Shown: positions 10,831 to 20,686 of the stretch, piece after piece
Layout: each line of letters opens with the position of its first letter
Position numbering within the stretch: position 1 is the first letter of the stretch
Assembly: GCA_008704415.1 (NCBI GenBank)
Contig: VXIS01000104.1
Location: 62,001 to 126,000 of the forward strand
From: Sphaerosporella brunnea
Taxonomy: Eukaryota; Ascomycota; Pezizomycetes; Pezizales; Pyronemataceae
DNA: 64,000 nt
Direction of reading: 5' to 3'
Notes under the pieces: model-generated
Told to the model about the DNA's origin: nothing
The model's input: only the letters and a program-made list of their open reading frames with translations
Database searches by the model: none
Position numbers and translations under genes: made by a program

Positions 10831-13082
10831 ATGGCCCCCCCAGCTCCGGCGCCCGCGCAGGCGCAATTTCACCGCTTTCGCTTGAGTGAGTTTCAACGCA
10901 GCGGAACGCCTTCGGGCAGTCCTGCTGGACAGTGCTCTCGCTTTCGCGTCTCGGATTTCATCCCATACGGCTCGAATTCTGGGGCCGGTGCGGATGGCCA
11001 GCAGCAACAGCAGCAGCAACAGCAGCAACCTCAGGTGAATGGAGCCGCACCACCTGCGCAAGGTCCCGCTGCGAACAGCAACGCGTCGCCCCGACAAACT
11101 CAGCCGCGACAGCCACAACAGCCCGCCCCCGGCACTGGCAGTTACTCGGTCCTGCATATGGATATAGAGGCGTCTCAGCCACAACACACGAGTACGTTGG
11201 TGGCAAGCACCGGTGGAAGGGGCATATTGCAGAAAATTCCGATGAAGCCGCCTCCCGCTCAAAACAGCGTAAGCCGCGTCCCTCTGAGGTTTCGCGATGG
11301 CCCCAGATTGATCACGGTTCTTGTTTGTAGCTCCAATCCCCTCTCAACGGCCAGCAACCGCGACCAATCGTCCCTGCGCCGCCGCCCCCAGTGTCAGCAC
11401 AACACATGCCTTCCCCGGTGGTCAAGTTCGACCCTTCGCAATACCCAGAAGACGTACGATGGGAGCTCGCACGCGTCGTAGGCAACATTCAAACAAACCC
11501 CACCGAATTCACTGGCCTTGTGGTAAATGCACTCTTGACCAATCCCTCTCTCCAAGATAACAGTCTTCTACGGCATATCGGGGCTCTCTTTCCTCAGCTG
11601 CCTCCAGCCCCGCCAGCCCCTCCACCAGAAGCAGATCCCGAGAAACCTGTCAAACGTAAGCGCGGTAGGCCACCTACCAAAAACAAGCCGCCGCAGGTCT
11701 CAACGGGAGCGGGATCCATTCAACCGGCCCCAGCACCTGTAAACAGCATGGGCCCTCCGGTGATCACAGTAATCCCATCTCGCAAGGACAAAGACGTCAT
11801 GCAGACTTGTACGCGGTGTTTGAAGCCCTTCAATCCCGCTTGGCGCCCTACTCCCGCATCCGACCCCTCATCTGAAGCAACATGCGCTGTGCGGCATCCA
11901 TACCCCGACTTCCAAACTGGCCTGGTGGTCAGTTTACCGACGCGCAAGCGCAACAACTACAAGACGACTTGGCGCTGGCGGTGTTGCGGAAGGGAGGTGC
12001 AGAGCCAGAGTGACGAAGTGAACGTGCTTCCTAGAAAGGAAGACGACAAGACCGGTGGCTGGTGTTTTGTTGGAAAGCACACGACCGAGCCTGGTGTGCG
12101 TGAGAAGTTTGGATTGAAGCCTGGAAAGGGAAAGATGATCGACGAGGTGGCAGACATCACTGATAGCACTGTGGAGGGTGCGCGTAAGAAAGCCAAGCTG
12201 GACAGCGGCACCGCGGTTACTGTAGGTATGGCCAACGGGAGCATGAGCACATCCATAGCTCCAAGCCCGATAACTCAACTGGCACCAATCGAACCTCCCC
12301 AGCAGATACCTCAGCAGCCGTTTCAGCACCAGCCTCGGGCGTGGCCACAAAATGACAGTTTTACCCATAACCAGGCGCAACCTCCTCCACCTCCACCTCC
12401 GCCACAGCCCCAGCCCCAGCCCCAGCCCCAGCCGTCGCCGATGCAGACGGAACCAGCAGCGCCGGACGAGCCTGTCAAGCGCAAGCGTGGTCGGCCAAAG
12501 GGTTCAAAATCGAAGAACAAGACGGGTGTTGCTACTACTGCTGCGCCCTCGATATCGCCTGGCGGCGCAACAACTTCCCCAGGCTCGCAGCTTCTCTCTG
12601 AAGCATCTCAGAACCATCCCAACAACAATCATCTGCACGTTTCGAACGGGACTTCCGGAAGCAATAACTTCTGGTCGCAATACGATTCGAATCTCCCCGA
12701 TCTTGCGGACGCAGAACATGAAGACGACGACGCGCCTACACAACATGTGGACTCCATGGGGATGAGTTCGGTCGAACTGGGAATGTTGGTCAGCGCGACA
12801 GCCGCGATGGGAGGCCAGAGCAGTGCAGCCGTGCAGCAGCAGGCTCCTGCAGAACCAACGCCGCCCGCCAAGAGGGGACGCGGCAGGCCCAAGGGCGTCA
12901 AGAACGGGGCCGGAAAGGCGGCAATGGAGAAGAAGCGGTTGGAAGAGGAGGAGGCTGCAAGGATGCGTCAGCAACAGCATCAGGATCATGAGCCACAGTC
13001 GGATCCTGTAAACGCGATTTCTGCGGGAGCCGGCGGAGGTTGGTTCCCTGGCGATGAACAGGGCTGGGGAGGGTTCCCTTGA
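10831..13082 (+). CDS. AT-hook DNA-binding protein, Gln/Pro-rich
   Basis: Exons 10831-11268 and 11331-13082 (62-bp intron) give 729 residues. Three AT-hook cores are visible: KRKRGRPPTKN (about 11650-11690), KRKRGRPKGSKSKN (about 12475-12520) and KRGRGRPKGVKNG (about 12870-12910). AT-hooks bind the minor groove of AT-rich DNA, so a chromatin or transcription role is likely. Between hooks 1 and 2 is a Cys/His/Trp-rich block (CTRCLKPFNPAWRP, RWRCCGRE, GWCFVGKHT) that could bind a metal. The N-terminus repeats FHRFRLSEFQRSGTPSGSPAGQ / CSRFRVSDFIPYGS, an internal duplication of an F-R-x-S-[ED]-F unit. A CAG-encoded Gln tract sits near 10999-11027 and a Pro/Gln run near 12380-12430. Target genes unknown. 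Confidence 0.88.
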
Positions 13083-14097
13083 CATGGCGGCTGATGGACG
13101 ATTTTTGCGCACCTTGATTTACTTGGACTTTACTGCTGGTTGGTTTGCATTTGTTTGTGCGTCTGTATCTCTGTAATGCTTCTGCCTGCTTGCTTGTTAA
13201 TAGAGGGTAGGAGGGCTGTTCCTCCTGTGGTGTGGGCGAATCACCGTCTTTTTGCAATTACTGCCTTGTTTGTTTGTTTATCTGTATGTCCCTGTTTCTC
13301 TCTCTCTTGGGTATCGAGGAGCCGGCGTCTGTGATTTATGCTCTGATGTTTTTCTTTGAGTTTTGAAATTTGCGTCTGCGTCTGTGTTTTTTTTGTCTGC
13401 GCTTTCTATCTATCTGAGGTGTTGGTTATGGAAAGCTTGCTTACTTCTTTTTGTTTGCACTTGTGAACCGGATCTTCCTATGTCTAGTATAACTTATCTA
13501 TGCCAGCGAGCTAGTATGCTATGATACGAAGGCAGGACTTATGGTACCGGTTGGTTTGTATCTACTACCATTAGGAATGGGCTGGGAAGGCTTGTTGTTT
13601 CTTGATCACGCTGATGTCCCGGAGTTTTCTTTGTGGGCATTGTGATTGTGGCTTTGGAAGGATGAAGCCACCGCTCATCGAGTGATATATTGTGCTTAAT
13701 GGCCCAGCATGACGTCCACCTAGTAAGCAGCAGCGGCTATTAATTCTTCTCTAGCGGAGGGAAGGAGGGGGGGGGTCGTAACCCGAATACATGTCCTCGT
13801 GTGTATGGCCGTAGAAAATGGCTACTTTCATTATTATTTTTTGGATCGGCGGGCGTCCAGTTCAGCCTCAATAGCAACTGTACCGAGTGATATCGTATGA
13901 TTATCCGGCACAGCACACTGGCAATCCAGCATGAATGAGAACCTCCAGGCGGCAGCAATAGTCTGCGACCGCCGGGCCCTCATATCTTCTCTTTCACCAG
14001 ATTGCGACATACCCACAACCTACGACCGCAGAAAATCACGAAACAACAAACCACAACAACGACAACAATAACAACAACAACGAGAAAAAAATCACGA
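13083..14097. other. Intergenic with two copies of the dispersed motif
   Basis: About 1 kb. CGAGTGATAT occurs twice in direct orientation (13679-13688 and 13884-13893), the second extended as CGAGTGATATCGTATGATTA. The first 400 bp is T-rich 3' sequence of the AT-hook gene. The last 60 bp is an AAC-rich leader of the next gene. No gene seen. Confidence 0.55.
13679..13688 (+). repeat. Dispersed motif CGAGTGATAT, copy
   Basis: One of at least six exact copies of a 10-mer in the window (also 13884-13893, 20677-20686 and 35460-35469 on plus; 5847-5856 and 61766-61775 on minus), plus CGAGTGATAC at 21221-21230. Most are followed by a variable base and a TATGATT-like extension. The others are listed in the findings. 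Confidence 0.75.
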
Positions 14098-14838
14098 ATG
14101 ACGAACTTCCTTGAACGCCAGGTTGCGGCGTGGTCTGGGCGTGACCAGGCGGATGTGGGCGGCGTTGCCTTCGTTTACGACCGCGGCGTCAGCTGCCCGC
14201 GATTGGTCTTGCCCGAGCAGGATGGGCGGCTGCGGCTGCTTCCGTCCCGCGCGAGTTGGTGGGCGTTGCAGCAGGTGGAAGGGAGGCCGGGGATGGATTG
14301 GGCGGCGGCGGCGGCGGTGGAAGATACCGGCGATGGCGATGGAGAGGAAGAACCGGAGGCGGACGAAGACACCGACGACGAGGAAGAGAGCGACCTCTCC
14401 TGCGACGATGGAGAAGACGAAGAAGACGAAGAAGAAGAAGCAGACGAAGAGAGCGACCTCTCCTGCAACGATGAAGAAGCCGAAGACGACGACGACGGCT
14501 GCTCCGCGGCAACTCCTTACCGCCCATCCGATGACTTTTCGGATGACGAGGACTGGGACTTTATAGAGCCCGAGTGCGATTGGAACCTTCCTGAAGAGGT
14601 CGAAGAGGAGCTGCTGGAGGACGACACCACCACCACCACTACCACCACAGCTACTACTGCTACTACTACTACCACCACCGTCCGCACACTAAGGCCGTTT
14701 CTGTTGGTGCTCCTGGTGGCTCTACTAATACTACTGTTACGACGGCCACAACTGGTGGGTGTGAAGCGAGGGGCCACTTGGGATACGCTCGAGGGGGAGG
14801 AGGTGACGAGGGCAAGGAAGAGGGTGAGGAGGATGTAG
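14098..14838 (+). CDS. Novel acidic protein with C-terminal hydrophobic segment (tandem copy A)
   Basis: Single exon, 246 residues; family not recognised. Layout: N-terminal domain of ~65 residues with GGVAFVYDRGVSCPRLVLPE, DGRLRLLP and a Trp pair; then ~110 residues almost wholly Asp/Glu with two SDLSC[DN]D[GE]E repeats; then a conserved box TPYRPSDDFSDDEDWDF followed by EPECDWNLPEEVEEELL; a Thr run; a hydrophobic stretch FLLVLLVALLILLL (likely membrane-spanning); and a basic C-terminus ending RKRVRRM. Copy B (15841-16516) shares the N-terminal motif and the conserved box in the same order, so this is a real gene family. The layout suggests a tail-anchored protein with an acidic cytosolic region, which is inference. 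Confidence 0.75.
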   Translation: MTNFLERQVAAWSGRDQADVGGVAFVYDRGVSCPRLVLPEQDGRLRLLPSRASWWALQQVEGRPGMDWAAAAAVEDTGDGDGEEEPEADEDTDDEEESDLSCDDGEDEEDEEEEADEESDLSCNDEEAEDDDDGCSAATPYRPSDDFSDDEDWDFIEPECDWNLPEEVEEELLEDDTTTTTTTTATTATTTTTTVRTLRPFLLVLLVALLILLLRRPQLVGVKRGATWDTLEGEEVTRARKRVRRM

Positions 14839-15840
14839 TGGGTGGTTTGAGGGGGGGTTGTTTGTGATTTTTTTTCTTTTTTTTTTTCTGTCTGTTATGG
14901 CTTTGGAGATTTTATGTTCTCTCCGGCAATAGCAACTCCTTCATCACAATATTGATATAGAGAGTACTTCGTGGTTTGAGAATTACCGTTTATAGTGTGT
15001 GTGTGATCAGTCCGCATTCAGCCTATCTAGAATATGGCAGATCCTCCGCTCGTCGCCGCCCGCCCGCCGTCTTATCGATGTCATCTCAAGCGTCAACTTA
15101 ATCACCGTTAGTTAACGTGCGAGGGGTGTACGTGAAGGGCTGCAGAGGTACAAAAGCTCCAAGCACTAGACAAGCAGTAAAAACAGGCCCGGAGAAAAAA
15201 GGAAAAGAAAAAGAAAAAAAAAACGGCCGGCAGGCAGGCGTGTGAGCCTGCTGCCTTGACTGCTGCTAGCTAGCCTGGATTTCTGAATTGCGAACAGCCA
15301 ATGGAACTTACCTAACGTAGGCATGAAGGTATACACAACTACGTTCTTCAAGTTTTTCCAAAGCTGAAATTCTTTACGCCTTTGAGCTTTTGGCCCCCTC
15401 CCCCCCCCCCCGGCCCCGCCATGTAGGACTCAAGATGCATATGGGCAAGTTCCTTTCACGTTGTCCGGCGTCGACGCCAGTTTATGGAAGCGCAGGACCA
15501 TCTCACTCCGGTCTCTATGTATGTATGTAGAGATGCATGGGCTGCAGGGCTGGTGGCTCTAAAGGTAGTTCCCTACCCTATTTGGCAAAAACAAAAATAT
15601 TTGGTTTTCTGCTTTTAATTTGGCCATACGGACCAGAAATAGAAGCTGGGCCGCTGTCGTCGTTCGAGTGACATTGAATGATCATAGGCAACCGAATTGG
15701 AACCTCTAGGGCTTTAATTCTACACCGCCGAGACCTTTTTATCCTTCTTCTTCCTGGACTTCTCGCCATCTAATAGTGGCCTGAACCAACATCCGCCTAC
15801 AACGAAAAAATAACAAGAACAACTACTACTACTACGAACA
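14839..15840. other. Spacer between tandem copies A and B
   Basis: About 1 kb with T, C and A homopolymer runs. No coding frame supported. The last 40 bp before copy B repeats the AAC/ACT-rich leader style found before copy A, consistent with duplication of the promoter-proximal leader. Confidence 0.5.
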
Positions 15841-16516
15841 ATGGCGAACACCCTGCAACACCTGCTTGCCACTTTCCAAGGCCAGGATCTTCACAACCTG
15901 CTGGAAGCGATGGATCATCACCAGCTGCTGGTGCCAGTTAACAATGGAGGATATGCAAAGGTGTATAGGCGGGCGATCCGGTGTCCAAGACTGGTGATGC
16001 CAGAGGAGGACCAGCGCCTGCGGCTGTGGCCTACGCAAGGGCTAAAGTGGTGGCATATAGACCAGATGAGAGGGAGGGTTGGGAGAGATCGGATGTGGAA
16101 ACCGGAGAAGACGGAGAAGGAGAAGGAGAAGGAGAAGGAGAAGGAGAAGGAAGCAGTGGACGAGGCGCAGGGAAAGGAGAAGGACAAGGAAGCGCAGGAG
16201 AAGAACGAAAACCGTGAGCCCCCCCACCTTGATATAGGCCAGAACGAAGAGCTGAACGTTCCAATATGAAGGTGAAAGCAATGGCAACCACGAAGCCTGT
16301 AACTTCCCCTACCATCCAGAACTGGATTCCAACTATGCCGACACCCCGTACCGCCCATCCGAAGTCTTTTCGGATGAAGAGTACTATGACTATCTGGAGC
16401 CAGAGTGTGACTGGAACCTCCTTCCGGAGGAAGTCGAGGAGGAGCTATTGGACGGCGCCACCGATACTGTCACTGCTGCTGCTGTTACTACTACCGTTGC
16501 TACTACTCCTAACTAA
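15841..16516 (+). CDS. Novel acidic/charged protein (tandem copy B), truncated tail
   Basis: Exons 15841-16213 and 16272-16516 (58-bp intron, GTGAGC donor, branch-like GCTGAAC, AAG acceptor) give 205 residues. Frame is restored exactly into the motif shared with copy A. Shared blocks: GGYAKVYRRAIRCPRLVMPE, RLRLWP, WW; then TPYRPSEVFSDEEYYDYLEPEC and CDWNLLPEEVEEELL. Between them the acidic linker of copy A is replaced by a Lys-Glu repeat (KEKEKEKEKE) encoded by GGAGAA-type repeats at 16104-16152. The frame stops in a Thr/Val-rich stretch (VATTPN), so the hydrophobic C-terminal segment of copy A is missing. Function unknown. The intron is absent from copy A. Confidence 0.72.
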
Positions 16517-16607
16517 CACCACCACTACCGTAGACATTCGGTACTACTACGACTACTACTACTACGGGGCTTAACTCCCCCACCAAGCGTCGCGTCTGAC
16601 CGAAGGA

Positions 16608-16613
16608 AATAAA
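16608..16613 (+). terminator. AATAAA polyadenylation-like signal
   Basis: AATAAA 92 bp after the stop of copy B; probable poly(A) signal of that gene. Confidence 0.4.
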
Positions 16614-16961
16614 GGAAGAGATTGCCAGGAGAGGGTAAGAGATTAGAGTCTTTTTTTTTTTTTTGAAGTCAATATCTTTTCACGTGGCTTGGCCCTCGTT
16701 CGCACATTCACCACGCCCCTACTTAAGTAAGTTCCAGATGAACCAAGACCGGCTTCTAGACCGCTCAACAAGGAATGAACTCGGAACAGACAAACAGTTG
16801 ACCAGACAGCCACGCGATAAAACGATGCGATTACTCTGTCTAGCACTACAATAAAAGGCATAGGTTCCCAGGGTTAATAGATGAACGCACGCCGGTCAAT
16901 ACAAATTGAGCATCCTCTCAAAAACCACCCCCTTCATTCTGTTCTCGCCGTGGATATCCTT

Positions 16962-18617
16962 TCAAGATGACGCCATGACGGTGATTGCGCCCTCGTAATT
17001 GGCAGACACCAAACTGCTTCCCTTCGATCCCCATGCGGTTGCCACCGATGGAACGGCAGCCTGCAATGGCTCGCTCCAGGACTTCGTCGCCTTGGCGTAA
17101 TGCTGCACGCTGATACCGCTAGGACCCGAAGCAGCCAAAAACTGGCCGCTGTAATCCCATGCAACGTGGTCAACTCGGCTGCCGATGTCCAGACTCTTCG
17201 TAACCGCCTGCTTGCGCAGATCCCAAATTTCCGCAATGCTCTGTCCTTGCAGGGCAACTGCCAGCCAGTAGCCGTTCTCAGAGAAGCTCAAGGAAGACAC
17301 GGGTGCAGCTACGGGCCCTAGGGATCCAGCAATCGTGGCAGAACGGACATCGAAAATCTTGATTTGCGAGTCAGTTCCCAGGCCCAACAGGTAACCATCG
17401 GGGTGGAATTGAGCGGTGGTAAACTCTAAAAAGTGGTTAGTTTGGAGGTAATATTCGAACAGGTAAAACGTACTGCTCGGGTCGTAAACCTGCACTACAG
17501 ATTTGCGAGCTTCGATATCGCATAGCACCCAGCTCTTGTCAGCGCCTGCTGAGGCCACAATGCTTTTCGCGGGGTGCACTGCCACAGCCACGACATCTCC
17601 GGCATGGGCAGTCACGGATATACTGTCGTTGCCTTGCTCATTCCATACTCTCACTACGCCGGAGCTCGAAGCAGTAACTGCGGACTTGCCAGCCCACGCA
17701 ACGTCGTTGATAGCGCCGTCCGAAGCCTTAAGAGGGCGCAGCAACTGCTGCTGAGAAACAGAGTATACACCAGCAATTCCATCTGCACCGCCTGCAAGCG
17801 CGAGATCTCCGCTGGCGTCCAAAGCAAGGGCTTTTGTTCCAGGGTAGAGGGGCTCGGACGTCGAAACGACCTTGAACGAAGACACAGTATCCGCGGTCGC
17901 CCAGCCTTCCGGTATAGAACGCTTCTTTCTTGTGGCACCTAGTCTATCATAGGTGAGCACATGTCAAGTGTCATGATTATGCGGGCTGTAAAACGTACTC
18001 TGCCTTCGTTGCCTCAATCTTTTCCTGGATATAGCTGGGAACCTGCGTGACATCCACCTCCATTTGCCCCCCGTTTGCTGTCGCGAAACCACCAGCTCCC
18101 ACAGTTACGTGACTCAGCGCTTCTCGTGCTTCATCTCTCTCTTTCAATAGTCTGGCGATAACCCTCGTCGCGGCGTCGTGCTGGTAGAGCGCGGTAGATA
18201 GCTCTTGTCGTGTCTGCACAAGCTGCTGGCGGAGAGTGTAGGTCTCGAGAGCGAGTGCATCCCATTCATTCTGGAATGTTGCAAGGAGGGCAGGGATAGA
18301 TGTAAGAGTGGGTGGTCTTGGGCGAACAATGTTCGAAGCTGCAATCAATCAGACCGCATTCATTGCTTTCGGGGTTGCATGCGCGTACATTTCAACTCAA
18401 TCAAGTCGGCCACAGACAGCTCCTCTCCCGTTGATGGGTCCTTTCCATGTTCTGCAATATAGGCCTCGATGAGTCTCTTCTCGAACACGGTTCCCGACTT
18501 GGCCGATGCGACGGGGTTGGTGGGCGCCTCGCCCGAAACTGTGCAATTGGTTAGACATTGGTTCTAAAGCTCAAGCAGACATCTGGATCATGACTCACTT
18601 GCACACAGCATGCTCAT
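16962..18617 (-). CDS. PRP19: Pre-mRNA-processing factor 19 (U-box E3 ligase, WD40)
   Basis: Exons complement(16962..17425, 17474..17943, 17999..18338, 18389..18538, 18599..18617); 480 residues. PRP19 is the tetrameric U-box ubiquitin ligase at the core of the NineTeen complex, needed for spliceosome activation and for DNA repair. The U-box begins [22 protein letters not shown], with [10 protein letters not shown] and [15 protein letters not shown]. Next is the highly conserved [19 protein letters not shown] segment and the coiled coil ([21 protein letters not shown]) that forms the tetramer. The second half is a WD40 propeller with recognisable blades (e.g. [37 protein letters not shown]). 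Four short introns (48-60 bp) all restore frame. The first exon is only 19 nt. Confidence 0.96.
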
Positions 18618-18807
18618 GGTGATGATTTCACGCGTGGAAGGTGTTTTGTGGAGCCAAGCTCTGGAGCCGCACAGATTCTGGGGGTTACAGTGTTGTCACG
18701 TGACGTATTGTCACGTATTGATACAAGTCGTGAAAATGCCAAGACGCCAAGCCCGGTTAGTGTGAGGTGCGGGTGATTGGTGGTGAGTTAAGTTCCGGCC
18801 ACCAGAT

Positions 18808-19065
18808 AAAAACCCTCCGTTCTCAACAACCATATGGCCAAAACACAAAATCAAGATGTAGAAATGATCCTTTCAAGGAACTCTATCTATTGGTGCAATT
18901 AAAAATAGACCGCTGAGAAAACTGAAAAAAATGAGAGTAAATCGCATCCCCCGGGCCTTTTTTACCTGCCTACCAGCAACACCCCCCCAACCCACACAAA
19001 AACCTCCGTTCTCAACAATCATAAGACCAAAATACAAAAGCGACATAGAAATGACCTTCAATGCC
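18808..19065. repeat. Diverged direct repeat (two ~65-75 bp copies)
   Basis: Copy 1 at about 18808-18880 and copy 2 at about 18998-19060 share AAAACC(C)TCCGTTCTCAACAA, then CCAAAA(C/T)ACAAAA and ATAGAAATGA with scattered substitutions, 190 bp apart. They border the minus-strand hAT relic and may be duplicated sub-terminal sequence of that element. Confidence 0.75.
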
Positions 19066-19136
19066 TCTAGATGAGCTTTACCAAATGGTATGGCATACTC
19101 TAAGCTCAAAAACACCGATTGGAATTTACAAGTCAA

Positions 19137-19804
19137 TTAGATTTAAGAGCTCACCCGGCCCAAAGTCAGGCTGCCTTCCGTCCAGAATTGCTGGATCCTC
19201 AAGCTCCTTATCCACAATCCCCTGGATATTTTCCAGTGCCTGGTTTGCCAGAAACACATCCTCAAGCTCAAGTAATTGTTCGTCATTGAGCTGATTCCAG
19301 CGAACAGGCTCTCCCTCGATCCAATACCCGCCTGTTCATATACACATAGATGAGCTTGTTTGTACGCTCAGGAAGGAGCTTATTATTTGTCTTATCATGT
19401 ATGAGATTTTGAACAGAAAAAGATCGATCTGAAGGAACTGAATTGCAGGGAGTCCGAAACGATCGCAAGGCAATAGCCGCCAGGCGTGGGGCAAACTCGC
19501 GCACAGCCACCCAGAATTCTCGTGGGCTGTCGATCACAGCCCGCACTGCATAGCGCGGTGCAAACGGCCCTGCCTGTGCTCTGAACATAAGAAAATCATG
19601 TACAGCTTGAGGGCCACCGGGACGACCAGCTTGAGGTGCGAGTGGTAGCCGGCCAACAACAAGTCTGCGGAATTGCATAGGGTCGGCAAGCTCAGTAAGG
19701 AAATCAGTAATTTGATTAAAGATTCCAGGATTCGCCATGGCTTGATTCCAATTCAGCGGTGTAGGCGGGGTCACGGTAGCGGCAATGTTTTTTTTTTTTT
19801 TCAC
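19137..19804 (-). mobile_element. hAT transposase C-terminal relic
   Basis: The minus strand encodes the end of a fungal hAT transposase. ALRSFRTPCNSVPSDRSFS and NLIHDKTNNKLLPERTNKL followed by IYVYMNRRVLD are the hATC dimerisation domain. A second frame continues WIEGEPVRWNQLNDEQLLEL to a stop near 19137, so one frame change separates the two parts. The upstream part (19600-19740) is Pro/Gly-rich and does not show a complete catalytic core, and no N-terminal zinc finger is present. A 3'-end fragment, not a working gene. Confidence 0.75.
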
Positions 19805-19935
19805 TGTGGCTCAAGTGGCTATCCCCTCAGTATTAATACATGCCAAGAATACAGTCAATACAATACATAATACTGTATCGTACCCGAGAATGCTGTATTT
19901 AAGCATCCCTACTGTCGGCCCTCAACTCTGGTAGT

Positions 19936-19943
19936 AATGGTAT
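19936..19943. other. Target-site duplication, left copy
   Basis: AATGGTAT directly left of the hAT element; the right copy is CATGGTAT at 20669-20676 (7 of 8 identical). Eight base pairs is the length made by hAT transposases. Confidence 0.7.
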
Positions 19944-20668
19944 TAGGGGTCGGTTATTATGGTTCGATTACATTTACTACTGCGCTTGAGCGAGGTATAA
20001 AACTATGTATGGCTCGTTGGAAAAAGAGAGAACGCCGGTACGCTGCCTGGGGAAAAAAGAGTCATCCGCATTCTTGAAAGTGAGATGGTAGAAACCGACC
20101 ATTGCGTATAAGCCCCGGTTTCTGCCAGTGAAAATACTGCTAGTGTGCTGAGTTTCAGTGAGGAAATGACGCCCTTTGCCACAGAGCTGGCTGGACTTGC
20201 TGCTCTCCGTCTCCTACACACCCTCTCCAACTCTGTGCCTCCAGGGCGGTCTTTTTCTACTAGAAACCTCATCCGCGACAAAAAGAGAAATGGTCTCACA
20301 GCAGATTGCGCCGATAAGCTATCCTACATACACACCAATGGGCGCATCTTGGAGCGGTCCTTCAGGGAACCACGCAGTTGGGATCAGGTTGAAGAGAAGG
20401 AGTTACTAGACATGAGGAGCAGCCAATGGATCTTGAAGCCGGAGATAAGTTGTAGTGCGCTCTCGCGCCCGTGGGAGCTCAGGCTCTTTGACCTGACGTC
20501 GAAAAAACCTAAAAAAAAACACCGCGTCATGGGTATCACTCGGTCTCGGCGCGAACTTTGTTTTTCACTGCAATTTTAAACATTAACTCGGTATTGTTTT
20601 CAGAGATATAAGAAATTCAAAGAGTAGTATTATCAGTAATGAGCTTAAATTATAATAATCGACCCCTA
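19944..20668 (+). mobile_element. Non-autonomous hAT element with TIRs (725 bp)
   Basis: The left end reads TAGGGGTCGGTTATTAT, and the reverse complement of the right end (20652-20668) reads TAGGGGTCGATTATTAT, 16 of 17 identical. An 8-bp duplication (7/8) flanks it. Inside, 20145-20579 on the plus strand encodes a hATC remnant: LRLLHTLSNSVPPGRSFSTRN, LIRDKKRNGLTADCADKLSY, IHTNGRILE. Only the C-terminal part of a transposase is left, so this is an internal deletion derivative that would need a transposase in trans. The 8110 relic shares its left end. Confidence 0.85.
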
Positions 20669-20676
20669 CATGGTAT
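20669..20676. other. Target-site duplication, right copy
   Basis: CATGGTAT, partner of 19936-19943. It runs straight into a copy of the dispersed motif CGAGTGATAT (20677-20686), so the hAT element inserted beside that repeat. Confidence 0.65.
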
Positions 20677-20686
20677 CGAGTGATAT

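Noticed and set aside
18700..18730. GTCACGTGAC and CACGT repeats near the PRP19 start as a regulatory palindrome
   Set aside because: A GTCACGTGAC palindrome and neighbouring CACGT are present in the promoter and could bind bHLH or bZIP factors, but a single short site without further support is not enough for a call.
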